Made by a program: the position numbers and the translations under genes
The notes under the pieces: model-generated
What the model saw: the letters and a program-made list of their open reading frames with translations, nothing else
Databases searched by the model: none
What the model was told of the DNA's origin: nothing
DNA from: a virus
IMG/VR virus record: IMGVR_UViG_3300021181_000031
Coordinates: 1 to 32,373 of that record
Length of the DNA stretch: 32,373 nt
Reading direction: 5' to 3' (one strand)
Shown: piece by piece, positions 8,103 to 15,150 of the stretch
How the letters are laid out: each line of letters opens with the position of its first letter
How positions within the stretch are numbered: the stretch's first letter is position 1

Positions 8103-8344
8103 ATGGAAAGAGGAACAGAAAATTCAGAAAAATTCGAAAAAACTATAACATTAAACGATCAGTCTTATGAGGTTATTCAACATTGCATAGAAAAATTACT
8201 TTTTTTATGTACAAAGAAAATAAAAATAAAAATATTGAATACTTTAGATTGAGACTTAAAGACTCAGAAAAATCACCGTTTTCTAAAGATTTATTATTAG
8301 AATGGATTTGCGCTATCGAAGAAAGAGAGAAGGGCAAGAAATGA
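8103..8344 (+). pseudogene. small gene split by a 7-T run (frameshift or programmed slip)
   Basis: The frame from ATG 8103 (MERGTENSEKFEKTITL) runs to 8252. The frame one base back begins at an ATG at 8207 (MYKENKNKNIEYFRLRLKD) and ends at 8344. They meet at CTTTTTTTA (8199-8207), which reads T-TTT-TTA in the upper frame, a valid slippery heptamer. A -1 shift joins 35 and 45 codons into one coherent, helical, charged protein of about 80 residues. Only the 8103 start has a GGA-type ribosome signal; 8207 has none, which favours one original gene. Cause may be an indel mutation, a homopolymer sequencing error, or real slippage. Function unknown. Confidence 0.45.
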
Positions 8345-8356
8345 GAAAAATGCTAT

Positions 8357-8385
8357 GATAAGAGTCGCAGCGAACGACTATTATC
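8357..8385 (+). other. hairpin in the intergenic region
   Basis: Arms 8357-8367 and 8375-8385 pair over 11 positions with one mismatch around a 7-base loop (CAGCGAA). No T-run follows, so it is not a normal rho-independent terminator; it may shield the 3' end of the upstream mRNA or pause transcription. Between this hairpin and the leader RNA at 8466 I see only a short CTTG/CAAG hairpin near 8396 and no gene. Confidence 0.4.
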
Positions 8386-8465
8386 GGTAAAACAGCTTGT
8401 GACCAAGTCTTGTTTTGTTCCTTCAAATTAACTCAATATACAGTGGAAAGTCAAACATTATTTTA

Positions 8466-8515
8466 GCAAGCCTAGCTCGACGGAGCGAATAGCGGAACTC
8501 TACCGCCTGGCTTGG
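8466..8515 (+). ncRNA. three-way-junction leader RNA, copy 2, upstream of HNH gene
   Basis: Same architecture as copy 1 at 6759. Closing stem CAAGCC (8467-8472) with GGCTTG (8509-8514); hairpin GCTC/GAGC (8475-8486) with a GACG loop; linker GAATA; hairpin GCGG/CCGC (8492-8506) with loop AACTCTA; linker CT. Stems 2 and 3 differ in sequence from copy 1 but pair equally well, while the junction bases are kept. The spacer to the start codon also matches copy 1 (CAAT, GAGAT, AAC, then AGAGGT). It therefore looks like a 5' leader that controls translation of the HNH gene at 8546, or a structured part of the mobile unit. Confidence 0.68.
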
Positions 8516-8545
8516 CTTTTCAATAGAGATAACAGAAGAGGTGTT

Positions 8546-9043
8546 ATGTCGAATTGTCAAATATGTGGAACTCCATTCACAACAAGACGTCCAAATTCTT
8601 GTCAAAGATGTTATTTTAAAAAAAGACATGAAGAAAGATATAAGAAAAAATCAAGACAATGCATTTCATGCGGAGGAATTTTCCAAATTGGTCATAATGT
8701 ATATTGTGATTCGTGTAAAAATAACATTAAAAGCTGTGAAGATCATCATAGAATCTATTTTGGCAGAAAGTTTTATAAATCTGTAAATGCTTATTGGGTA
8801 TGTTGTAGATCAAAAATGCCTTGGGCTCATCGATGGGTTTGGATGAATCTTAAGGGAGAAATTCCAAACGGTCTTGATGTCCACCATATAGATGGGAATA
8901 AAGATAACAATAAGATTGATAATTTACAATTGATAACTAGATCTGAACATCAAAGAAAACACTGGGAACAAGGAGACCATGATCACGAAATGCAGATAAG
9001 AATAGAAACTCTTAGAAAATATAGAAAGAAATTGAAAAAATAA
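8546..9043 (+). CDS. HNH homing endonuclease next to the portal intron
   Basis: A 165-residue protein with two N-terminal zinc-binding cysteine sets (C4/C7 with C19/C22; C39/C42 with C54/C57), then an HNH_3-type nuclease domain: HRWVWMNLKGEIPNGLDVHH, with His-113/His-114 as metal and base residues, Asp-116, Asn-118 (DGNKDNN) and a distal RSEHQRKHW. The start is the ATG after AGAGGTGTT. It ends 16 bases before the portal start codon, thus just outside the group I intron, not inside it. A free-standing homing enzyme next to an endonuclease-free intron is the arrangement known as collaborative homing. The strongly structured 5' leader sets it apart from neighbouring genes. Confidence 0.82.
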   Translation: MSNCQICGTPFTTRRPNSCQRCYFKKRHEERYKKKSRQCISCGGIFQIGHNVYCDSCKNNIKSCEDHHRIYFGRKFYKSVNAYWVCCRSKMPWAHRWVWMNLKGEIPNGLDVHHIDGNKDNNKIDNLQLITRSEHQRKHWEQGDHDHEMQIRIETLRKYRKKLKK

Positions 9044-9059
9044 AGTTTTAAATGATAGG

Positions 9060-11465
9060 ATGACCTTAATCTGAATTTACGAGGTAAAGGTGACATTTTA
9101 TTATCCTCCGTACTAATTCCGCGGAGGAAGAGCCATAGTAAAAGGGAATAATGCCTTGGAACCTAACCAAGGGAACATTAGACAATGGCTCGACAACCTA
9201 GCCTTATATGGGTTGTATAAATCTCCCCTGATTGACTTGGAAGCCCGACAGGGTGACAGGGCGCAAGGGTAATGCTAGCGTGAACGACTGAGTGGGGAGA
9301 CACTAAAAAGTGATGCGACAGTCTGAACACGACGAATAAATAAAGGTCGTGAGGGATTCTCGAAGAAGATCCCCGCTTACTAAGTAAGTCATTAAGTAAC
9401 AGTATGGTATAGCAAATTTCAGCCAATCGAACAATCGCGCTGGAACCAATCTAATATTGACACATTATTTTACGCTGGCTCACAGACCTTCGTGAACCGG
9501 TATTTCAACTTCACGCCAACGCAAAGTTACAATCAGTATTATTTCAATCTGATTCAGCAGCCTATCAACATGGTTACAGGCTATGAACGTCAGCATAGGA
9601 AGAACTTTAGCTATATTCCTTGTGAGGGAGCAGATCCACAGACGACAGACCAGTATACGAAGCTAATGACACATGTTGCTAATGCTGGAGCAATTCATGA
9701 GCAGAAGTCGAAGGCCAAGGAACTCGCTGCTATATCAGGTATGGTTTTAGCTCAGCCCTATCTAGACTTCAATGGAGATGATCAAGCTCAGGGTGAACTT
9801 AAACTTAAAATCTGGGAATACAATGCTTTTCTAGTTGATCCTTATTTCCGCTCTCCAGATATGTCAGATGCCCAATTTGTTTGGTGCCAAGAATATATTA
9901 GTAAAAAAGAAGCCGAGGATAGATTCCCTGGTAAGACTGACGTGATTGCACCAATGGCTGGAACACCGCAACGTTATGGCACTTTCTATTTCCTTCCTGA
10001 GAACTATAATATGGCCCGCAATGACCTTATGGTCCTGTCCTATGTATGGTATAAATGGCGTAGGAAGAAGAAACGTCTCTATAGCCGTAAGAGGAATCAA
10101 TTCTTTGATTATGCAGGAGGAGACGATCAATTAGAACAAATTCTATATAATATAGATGATATGGAATCTGTTACTGTTGATGTGCCATGTTGGAAACTAG
10201 CTGTAGTATTGAATGAGCAATTAATGTACCAAGGTGATAACCCTCTTGGATTTGACGGATGTCCTTTTATCCCATACTATTGGAACTATGACCCTCATAT
10301 CAACTACTATGATCTAAGGGCTAGGTCATTGGTACGTACTATGAGAGATCCTCAATTTCTATATAACTATAGGGTAATTACGAATAATGATATCACTACT
10401 GCGACAATTAATGCGGGTTGGAAGAGGAAAATCGGTGCTGTTGCTAATGAGGATAACCTTAAGAAATCTGGTCAAGGTTGGGATATCATCATCAATGAAG
10501 GATATGAATTATCTGACTGTGAAAAGATTATACCAAGTGGAGTCCCTGAGTCAGACTTGGCATTAGGGAAGGAAATGGCTGATCTTATTTACGCAACAGC
10601 AGGAATTAATCTTGAAAACTGGTCTGGACAGAATGACAAACAGATTAGTAGCTTAACATTGCTGATGAAACAAGCTGCAAATCTTATGGTATTCCAGAAG
10701 TACTTTGATCAATGGGATTTCTCTGATAAGTTATTAGGAGAAAGATTACTCCAGATAGTTCTTAATAACTGGAATGCTGCTAAAGTAGGCTTGCTTATTG
10801 GTGAAGAACCTTCCCCATATTTCTATAGCAAGATTTTCTCTAAGTTCCAAGTCATAGTTGAAGAAAGCGATCTTACTCCTACACAACAGAATCTACAAGC
10901 TCAACAAATGATGGATATTAATGCTACTTTCGGTAGAGAAGTATTCACCCCTTCTCAGATTATACCTAAGCTTAATATTACTGGTAAGGGTGAGATCATA
11001 CCCATGCTTCAGCAACAAGAACAACAAGCACAAGCTGTACAAGCAGAAGCCCAGAATATCCAACATGCATTCGAAGAAGCTAAGCTTAAAGAGATGCTTT
11101 CTAAGGCCACTAGTAACATCGCAATGGCCAGGGAAAGACATGGAAGGGCTGAAAGTAATATCGGACTGTTCGAAGAACGCTTGAGCGAGATAACTAAGAA
11201 TAGAGCTCTTGCAACCAAAGAAAAGATGGAAGCACTTGAGAAATTGGTTGACGTTATTGCTAAATACGGTGAAATTGAAAGTATGCTTAAGTTGAATCAA
11301 ATAGAGACTTTCGACTATAATCAGTCTTTCCAGGAAGATATAGAAAAGCGAGAGGCTAAAACGACATCTGAAAGCAATAAATTCATTGAAGAGTTACTAG
11401 GTCAATCCCAAATAGGTAGTCAAAGAGAAATGTCTAATTCAGGCATGAATCAAAATGGATTATGA
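9060..11465 (+). CDS. portal protein, interrupted by a group I intron
   Basis: The portal is the dodecameric ring at the capsid vertex through which TerL pumps DNA. The large exon 9407-11465 reads YSKFQPIEQSRWNQSNIDTL, then FYAGSQTFVNRYFNF and MVTGYERQHRKN, a conserved N-terminus of P22-type podoviral portals, and ends in a long Gln/Ala/Glu-rich helical barrel region. The portal frame is blocked upstream by a TAA at 9393, and similarity begins well before the GTG at 9492, so that GTG is not the start. Joining 9060-9067 (ATG ACC TT) to 9407 restores an ATG-initiated 688-residue protein (MTLYSKFQPIE). Unspliced RNA would end after four codons. The start has only a weak ribosome site (GATAGG directly before ATG). 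Confidence 0.85.
9068..9406 (+). ncRNA. group I intron in the portal gene
   Basis: A self-splicing intron of about 339 bases without an internal reading frame. Core pairings visible: P1, exon ACCTT (9063-9067) with guide GAGGT (9081-9085), giving the required U-G at the splice site; P10, exon GTA (9407-9409) with TAC (9078-9080); P2 GAGCCAT/ATGGCTC (9130/9185); P3 TCTCCCC (9222) with GGGGAGA (9294); P4 CTTG/CAAG (9236/9264); P5 GCCC/GGGC (9243/9259); P7 GACTG (9286) with CAGTC (9319); P8 CACT/AGTG (9301/9309); P9 ACGAC/GTCGT (9329/9346); P9.1 GGGAT/ATCCC. The GAACGACTGAG and GCGACAGTC segments correspond to the conserved R and S elements. The intron ends in G at 9406. A 5' site at 9071 (P1 with one mismatch) is the alternative and also keeps frame. 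Confidence 0.9.
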
Positions 11466-11560
11466 CATCGATTTTTAGTTTACCTAAATAATTATTGTTA
11501 TTTGCTAAATAGATTAAAAGTTTGAAAGAAAAACTGCCCAAATAGGGCTAAGGAGAGGTT

Positions 11561-11779
11561 ATGGCGGGTCAAAGAATTGATGATCATAAATGGTGGGCAG
11601 GTGGGCGTTCTAAAGGTTCTATTTTCCCTGAAGGTGCAAAGACAAAACAAGAATATGGTGCCGATGGATCAGGTCATCTAAGCAATTATGAGGATACAAG
11701 CGAAAAGATTCGCGATACTCAAGTTATGAGTAAAAGAAAGGTTGAAAGCCATCCTCATAAGCCTGGGACAAGAAACTAA
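11561..11779 (+). CDS. small virion-associated or assembly protein
   Basis: A 72-residue basic protein, rich in Gly, Lys and Asp (DDHKWWAGGRSKGSIFPEGA), with a good AAGGAGAGG ribosome site. It is unlikely to form a hydrophobic core on its own. Together with the proteins from 11908 and 12525 it makes a trio of short, disordered, lysine/glycine-rich products between portal and scaffold genes, a place where podoviruses often keep head-completion or decoration peptides. No family recognised. The 95 bases before it hold a GCCC/GGGC mini-hairpin just ahead of the ribosome site. Confidence 0.6.
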   Translation: MAGQRIDDHKWWAGGRSKGSIFPEGAKTKQEYGADGSGHLSNYEDTSEKIRDTQVMSKRKVESHPHKPGTRN

Positions 11780-11782
11780 ATC

Positions 11783-11889
11783 TTATGTAAAGGCAAATGA
11801 TGGGTCTATCTGGTGACAAATTTATTCTCCAAATGAGATATACACAGATATACAAAATCCCCTGAGTGGGTTTGATTCCCACTACATAA
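11783..11889 (+). ncRNA. tRNA-like fold (acceptor stem plus T-arm)
   Basis: TTATGTA (11783-11789) pairs perfectly over 7 bp with TACATAA (11883-11889). The 3' arm is directly preceded by a 5-bp hairpin GTGGG/CCCAC with a 7-base loop TTTGATT (11866-11882): exactly the spacing and loop type of a tRNA T-arm stacked on an acceptor stem. The 76 bases between do not form a D-arm and anticodon arm; they fold instead into one irregular hairpin (GGG/CCC, TATCTG/CAGATA, ATTT/AAAT). There is no CCA. It lies in the leader of the gene at 11908. It may be a decayed tRNA, a tRNA mimic, or chance pairing in AT-rich sequence. Confidence 0.35.
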
Positions 11890-11907
11890 ATTAAAGTAAG
11901 GATGCAT

Positions 11908-12186
11908 ATGACAAAAGATTATAAAGATAGAATCTCTTGCAAGTCTCATTTCGCTGATAGAACTAAAATTATCTATCAAAGAGAAAAATTTGAACCTGAA
12001 GATGCTAAAAATTCTCCTTGGGATTACCGGTGTCCTCAATATGATCAGAGATCTAGCAATTTCATTAATGCGGGCACTCATTATGGAGTTTCTCATGCAC
12101 AACCAGTCGGTCATGAAGGTAACCCCAAGAAAGAAGGAGTTCCTTTTGGACGTGTGAAGACAATGAGAGTGGATGAGGTTGGTTAG
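11908..12186 (+). CDS. small protein of the portal-scaffold interval
   Basis: I start at ATG 11908, which sits 6 bases after AAGGATG; an ATG two codons earlier is too close to that ribosome site. The 92-residue product (MTKDYKDRISCKSHFADRTK) is polar, rich in Gly, Pro and His, with aromatic patches (SPWDYRCPQYDQRSS). It is followed without a gap by the gene at 12187. Probably a virion or assembly protein by context. No family recognised. Confidence 0.6.
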   Translation: MTKDYKDRISCKSHFADRTKIIYQREKFEPEDAKNSPWDYRCPQYDQRSSNFINAGTHYGVSHAQPVGHEGNPKKEGVPFGRVKTMRVDEVG

Positions 12187-12534
12187 ATGAAGATTGTGAA
12201 TAAAAAAGATTTTCTAATGCTTGAATCCGGAACTTTTTTTGCAAAGGGAATTAAATGGTCATTTGATAGTTTTTGTGTTAAAGGAGAATCATTAGAAGAT
12301 GATTTTTTTTATACAGATCTAGTTTCAATAAAAGCGTTTGACTCGCGTCAACTAGCTGACAGACAAGAAGAAATGATAGAAAAATCAACCTCTTATCCTA
12401 TCATGTTAGAAGAAATGAGAGATGGTTGTTTTTGTGATGAAGATATATTCTTAATATTTGAAAAAGAAGATTTGATCAAAATTCGTGATCTAATCACAAT
12501 TACTGTGAAAAAAATAGGTAGTTTATGGCAATAG
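12187..12534 (+). CDS. unknown protein, 115 aa
   Basis: Begins directly after the stop of the preceding gene. The sequence is acidic with hydrophobic strands and a helical end (SFDSFCVKGESLEDDFFYTD, EDLIKIRDLITITVKKI). Codon use is more AT-rich than in the structural genes, as for other accessory genes here. Its stop overlaps the next start by 10 bases. Function unknown. Confidence 0.6.
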   Translation: MKIVNKKDFLMLESGTFFAKGIKWSFDSFCVKGESLEDDFFYTDLVSIKAFDSRQLADRQEEMIEKSTSYPIMLEEMRDGCFCDEDIFLIFEKEDLIKIRDLITITVKKIGSLWQ

Positions 12535-12737
12535 CACTTCAAGCCAATCAACCAAATAGAGAACAGCCTAAGAAAGTAGGTAAAGATAGATTCGCCCATA
12601 CCGCAAACACTAAATTCGGAATGGGTGACAATTATGGTTCTGGAATTAAGGCTAAACTTGGCACAATGAGGGAAGGTGTTGGTATGGTTAAATTATCTCA
12701 GAAGAAGTTGGGCACTCCTCCACGGTCCTTGGTTTAA
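12525..12737 (+). CDS. small basic protein
   Basis: A 70-residue, lysine- and glycine-rich product (QPKKVGKDRFAHTANTKFGM) with low hydrophobicity. It overlaps the preceding gene by 10 bases, and its 3' end overlaps the convergent gene at 12688 by 50 bases. Composition resembles the protein at 11561. It may be a structural or DNA-binding peptide. The long tail-to-tail overlap supports the view that the following minus-strand island was inserted into this block. Confidence 0.55.
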   Translation: MAIALQANQPNREQPKKVGKDRFAHTANTKFGMGDNYGSGIKAKLGTMREGVGMVKLSQKKLGTPPRSLV

Positions 12738-13101
12738 ACATTGGATATTTTTCTCTAACTTTTAATTCGATTTCATTTCTTATTTTGAATAATTCTAGAT
12801 CTATTTCATTTTTAATATGAATTTCCATATTTGTATTCATTCGATTAATACATTGATTATATTCTATCAAACCTATGGGATTATTTATATCTGGAAATTT
12901 TGAATCAATAAATCCTCTACCGCATCCAGAACAAACTATACATAAATCTTTCACTATGCCATTTTCATCGAAGTGGTGGAATTTTAAATTAATAGATTTA
13001 TTAAATTCATCTTCTGAAACATATTTGGAGAATGTTATTTGATCATCTTTTTCATAAATAAATCTTTCATCATTCTTGACTTTTATAATTTCGTTTTCCA
13101 C
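12688..13101 (-). CDS. unknown protein with a cysteine cluster (minus-strand island)
   Basis: A 137-residue protein, last gene of the three-gene minus-strand island. Residues about 52-62 contain CIVCSGCGRG, a possible zinc site, in a mixed acidic and basic protein that ends with a long charged helix (EIDLELFKIRNEIELKVREK). Its start overlaps the end of the previous island gene by 19 bases. Not recognised. Confidence 0.55.
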   Translation of the reverse strand: MENEIIKVKNDERFIYEKDDQITFSKYVSEDEFNKSINLKFHHFDENGIVKDLCIVCSGCGRGFIDSKFPDINNPIGLIEYNQCINRMNTNMEIHIKNEIDLELFKIRNEIELKVREKYPMFKPRTVEECPTSSEII

Positions 13102-13592
13102 AATTTATCCATCAAATTTGTATAAGATTTCTCACCTGCTATCTGTCCATAGATATATTTTATCTTATTATCAGGTAAATCCTCAGGATGAGGTGCTGCT
13201 AATTTTTCTCTATGATTGCTATATTGATCTATTGACCATAATACATACTCGTTTTCAGTTACATTTCCAGTTATATATTGCGACCAAAGTTCTTCAGGGG
13301 GAAGAAGCCAACATATTTCTATGATATCGGTATGAGATTCAGCCCTAAAAAGATAACTATTAGTTTGCGGAGTGGGTTTCGTTAGCCTTGGCTGCCATAA
13401 CATCCTTTTATTAATTCCATCTTCTGCCGTCCTAGGATGAGCAAACAAATATACATAAGGACTATGCATCTGCATAGTTAAGCTATCAGTATTCTTCTTT
13501 AGGCAATCTTCTGCACCTTGGAAGATATTTGCTTCCTGATCTTTCTTCAAGTGCAAAAGTCTATCGTGAGTTTCAAGACGGCTTATCTTCAC
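13083..13592 (-). CDS. unknown protein, 169 aa (minus-strand island)
   Basis: Middle gene of the island. It has a Trp/Pro-rich centre (HTDIIEICWLLPPEELWSQY) and a C-terminal helix (GEKSYTNLMDKLWKTKL). The sequence looks like a folded cytoplasmic domain (PYVYLFAHPRTAEDGINKRM) without membrane spans or a clear catalytic motif. It overlaps both island neighbours by about 20 bases, so the three are translated from one mRNA. Function unknown. Confidence 0.6.
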   Translation of the reverse strand: MKISRLETHDRLLHLKKDQEANIFQGAEDCLKKNTDSLTMQMHSPYVYLFAHPRTAEDGINKRMLWQPRLTKPTPQTNSYLFRAESHTDIIEICWLLPPEELWSQYITGNVTENEYVLWSIDQYSNHREKLAAPHPEDLPDNKIKYIYGQIAGEKSYTNLMDKLWKTKL

Positions 13593-13764
13593 TTTTACAC
13601 CTTAAACAATTTTCCCATTTTGAAAAACAAGCTACCAAATCTTTTTCTTTATCCAAAAATATTAGACATCCCTCCTCAATAATGCATTCTTCAATATTTT
13701 CAAATGAGAAATGAGAATGTCCATCAGATACAAAATAATTTTTCACATATTGCCATAAAATCAT
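13573..13764 (-). CDS. unknown small protein, first gene of the minus-strand island
   Basis: A 63-residue protein (MILWQYVKNYFVSDGHSHFS) with a C-x-x-C pair near its end (CLRCKSED). Only about 45 bases separate its start from the divergent scaffold gene at 13810, so promoters for both directions would overlap; I see no convincing -35/-10 pair for either. No family recognised. Confidence 0.5.
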   Translation of the reverse strand: MILWQYVKNYFVSDGHSHFSFENIEECIIEEGCLIFLDKEKDLVACFSKWENCLRCKSEDKPS

Positions 13765-13809
13765 TATTTTAGTAAAAATAGCCTAGATAATGTTACCAAA
13801 GGTTAATAT

Positions 13810-14457
13810 ATGACAATACCACAAGATAATCAAGCACAAATCCAAGATCAGAAACAGCAAGACAAGGAATTCAACTTTAGAGCACTTACTAAGCAGTTAG
13901 AGCTTCAAAAAGCAGAGACAGAGCGTTTATCAAGGGAGTTAGAAGCAAGAAAGTCTATACCAGTAGATGACGATGATGATGATGAACCATATGTTGCACC
14001 TAAAAAGTTAGAAAAAAAACTCGCTAAGTTCGGTCAGGAAACCATGCAAAATACGGAAAATCAGATACAAAAAGCTGTTCATATTGCCTTAGAGAAGGAA
14101 CGAGAGAATAATTGGCTTGATCAGAATAAAGATTTTCATGATATCATGCAGCCAGCTATGCTACAAAAATTCATGGATGCTAAACCCGATCTTGTAAAGA
14201 ATATACTTGCGATGCCAGATACATTCGAAAGGCAAAAACTAGTATATGCAAACATAAAAGCACTAGGAATCGATAAACCAGCCTCAAAAGAGCCTTCTAT
14301 TCAGGACAAAGTTGATGCCAATAGACGCAATCCCTACTATCAACCTTCAGGTGTTGGTACCGCTCCTTATGCTTCAGCTGGTGACTTCAGTGCTCAAGGC
14401 CAAAAGCAAGCTTATGATAAAATGCAGGAATTAAAGAATAGATTGAGAATTGGATGA
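13810..14457 (+). CDS. scaffolding protein
   Basis: A 215-residue, highly charged and mostly helical protein placed just before the coat gene, as scaffolds are. Residues 1-50 are Gln/Glu/Lys-rich and predicted coiled coil (KQLELQKAETERLSRELEA); a run of six Asp follows near residue 57; then comes a helical domain (WLDQNKDFHDIMQPAMLQKF). The C-terminus (DKMQELKNRLRIG) is a short basic helix, the part that binds coat in several podoviral scaffolds. It would direct prohead assembly and leave before or during packaging. The next gene starts inside its stop codon. Confidence 0.75.
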   Translation: MTIPQDNQAQIQDQKQQDKEFNFRALTKQLELQKAETERLSRELEARKSIPVDDDDDDEPYVAPKKLEKKLAKFGQETMQNTENQIQKAVHIALEKERENNWLDQNKDFHDIMQPAMLQKFMDAKPDLVKNILAMPDTFERQKLVYANIKALGIDKPASKEPSIQDKVDANRRNPYYQPSGVGTAPYASAGDFSAQGQKQAYDKMQELKNRLRIG

Positions 14458-14744
14458 AAGAAAAATTCATTCCTTATTGTACTTGCACATATTGCAATAA
14501 TTTAGTTTACGCAAAAAATGGTAAATTAGCGAATACTCCCGTTTGTGGGCCAGAATGCAGAAAAAAAAGTGAGGAAAGAAAAAAATATGAAATTCGAACT
14601 ATGATTAACGAAGGTTTATTTGGACCTCCCTGGAATATATCTGAATTCCCAGAAAAAACAGAGGGTTGGTTTGAATTCCAAAGATCTCTGTTAAAAGATC
14701 CAGAATATTATCTGAAATATTTTTTAGATAAGTTAGATAAATGA
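14454..14744 (+). CDS. zinc-finger protein between scaffold and coat
   Basis: A 96-residue protein with a cysteine cluster at its start (CTCTYCNNLVYAK, then CGPEC), typical of a small treble-clef or zinc-ribbon, followed by an alpha-helical charged part. It overlaps the scaffold gene (ATGA) and the next gene by 4 bases. AT-rich codon use and the zinc site resemble accessory genes rather than the flanking structural genes, so it is probably a late addition to the cassette. Function unknown. Confidence 0.6.
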   Translation: MKEKFIPYCTCTYCNNLVYAKNGKLANTPVCGPECRKKSEERKKYEIRTMINEGLFGPPWNISEFPEKTEGWFEFQRSLLKDPEYYLKYFLDKLDK

Positions 14745-14974
14745 AAACAGAAATGAAAATGATGCAAAATGGTAACTATGATTTAGTTATTAGCTCAATT
14801 CAACATGAATGTTCATCTAAAGATTTTACTTGGCGAAGTATTGAATATGGTTGGCAACCAGGAAGATTAAGGCTTCAAATAGAATCTGGTGATCCATATG
14901 AAGATGGTTTTAGTTCTGAAATAGATATTTCATATTGTCCATTCTGCGGATATAAATCTATAGAAAATAAATAA
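14741..14974 (+). CDS. small protein with C-terminal YCPFCG zinc knuckle
   Basis: A 77-residue protein coupled to the previous gene by a 4-base overlap. It ends in ISYCPFCGYKSIENK, with Cys-24 region (HECSS) as possible second half of a metal site. The same ending (IEYCPLCGMRAKK) is found in the protein at 27525, so the two probably belong to one small phage family. Function unknown. Confidence 0.55.
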   Translation: MKTEMKMMQNGNYDLVISSIQHECSSKDFTWRSIEYGWQPGRLRLQIESGDPYEDGFSSEIDISYCPFCGYKSIENK

Positions 14975-14997
14975 TCATTTCTTTACATTAAAGTTTC

Positions 14998-15124
14998 GCT
15001 ATCCGGCGTTAAGGAAACTGCGTAAGGAGCATCGCAATCTCCATCAGCGTTAGTGGATATCGCTACCCACACATGATATGAAAGAAAATAGATGTAGTTA
15101 GGTTCGTCTACCGATCTTCATATC
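14998..15124 (+). promoter_or_regulatory. structured leader of the coat gene
   Basis: This 176-base gap before the coat gene holds two folds. TATCC (15000-15004) pairs with GGATA (15055-15059), enclosing GGAG/CTCC (15026/15039). GATATGAA (15075-15082) pairs perfectly with TTCATATC (15117-15124), enclosing GTAG/CTAC. Three short direct repeats, GCGTTAAGGA (15006), GCGTAAGGA (15020) and GCGTTAGTGGA (15047), lie in the first fold. No clear promoter is visible. Likely a translational control or mRNA-stability leader for the most abundant virion protein. Confidence 0.45.
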
Positions 15125-15150
15125 TCATCAACATATTACCAAGAGGTAGT

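Noticed and set aside
8353-8390. Rho-independent terminator
   Set aside because: The hairpin is good but no T-run follows it.
9492-11465. Portal gene starting at GTG 9492
   Set aside because: Portal-like residues continue upstream to 9407, immediately behind the intron end, and the GTG has no ribosome site; it is an internal valine codon.
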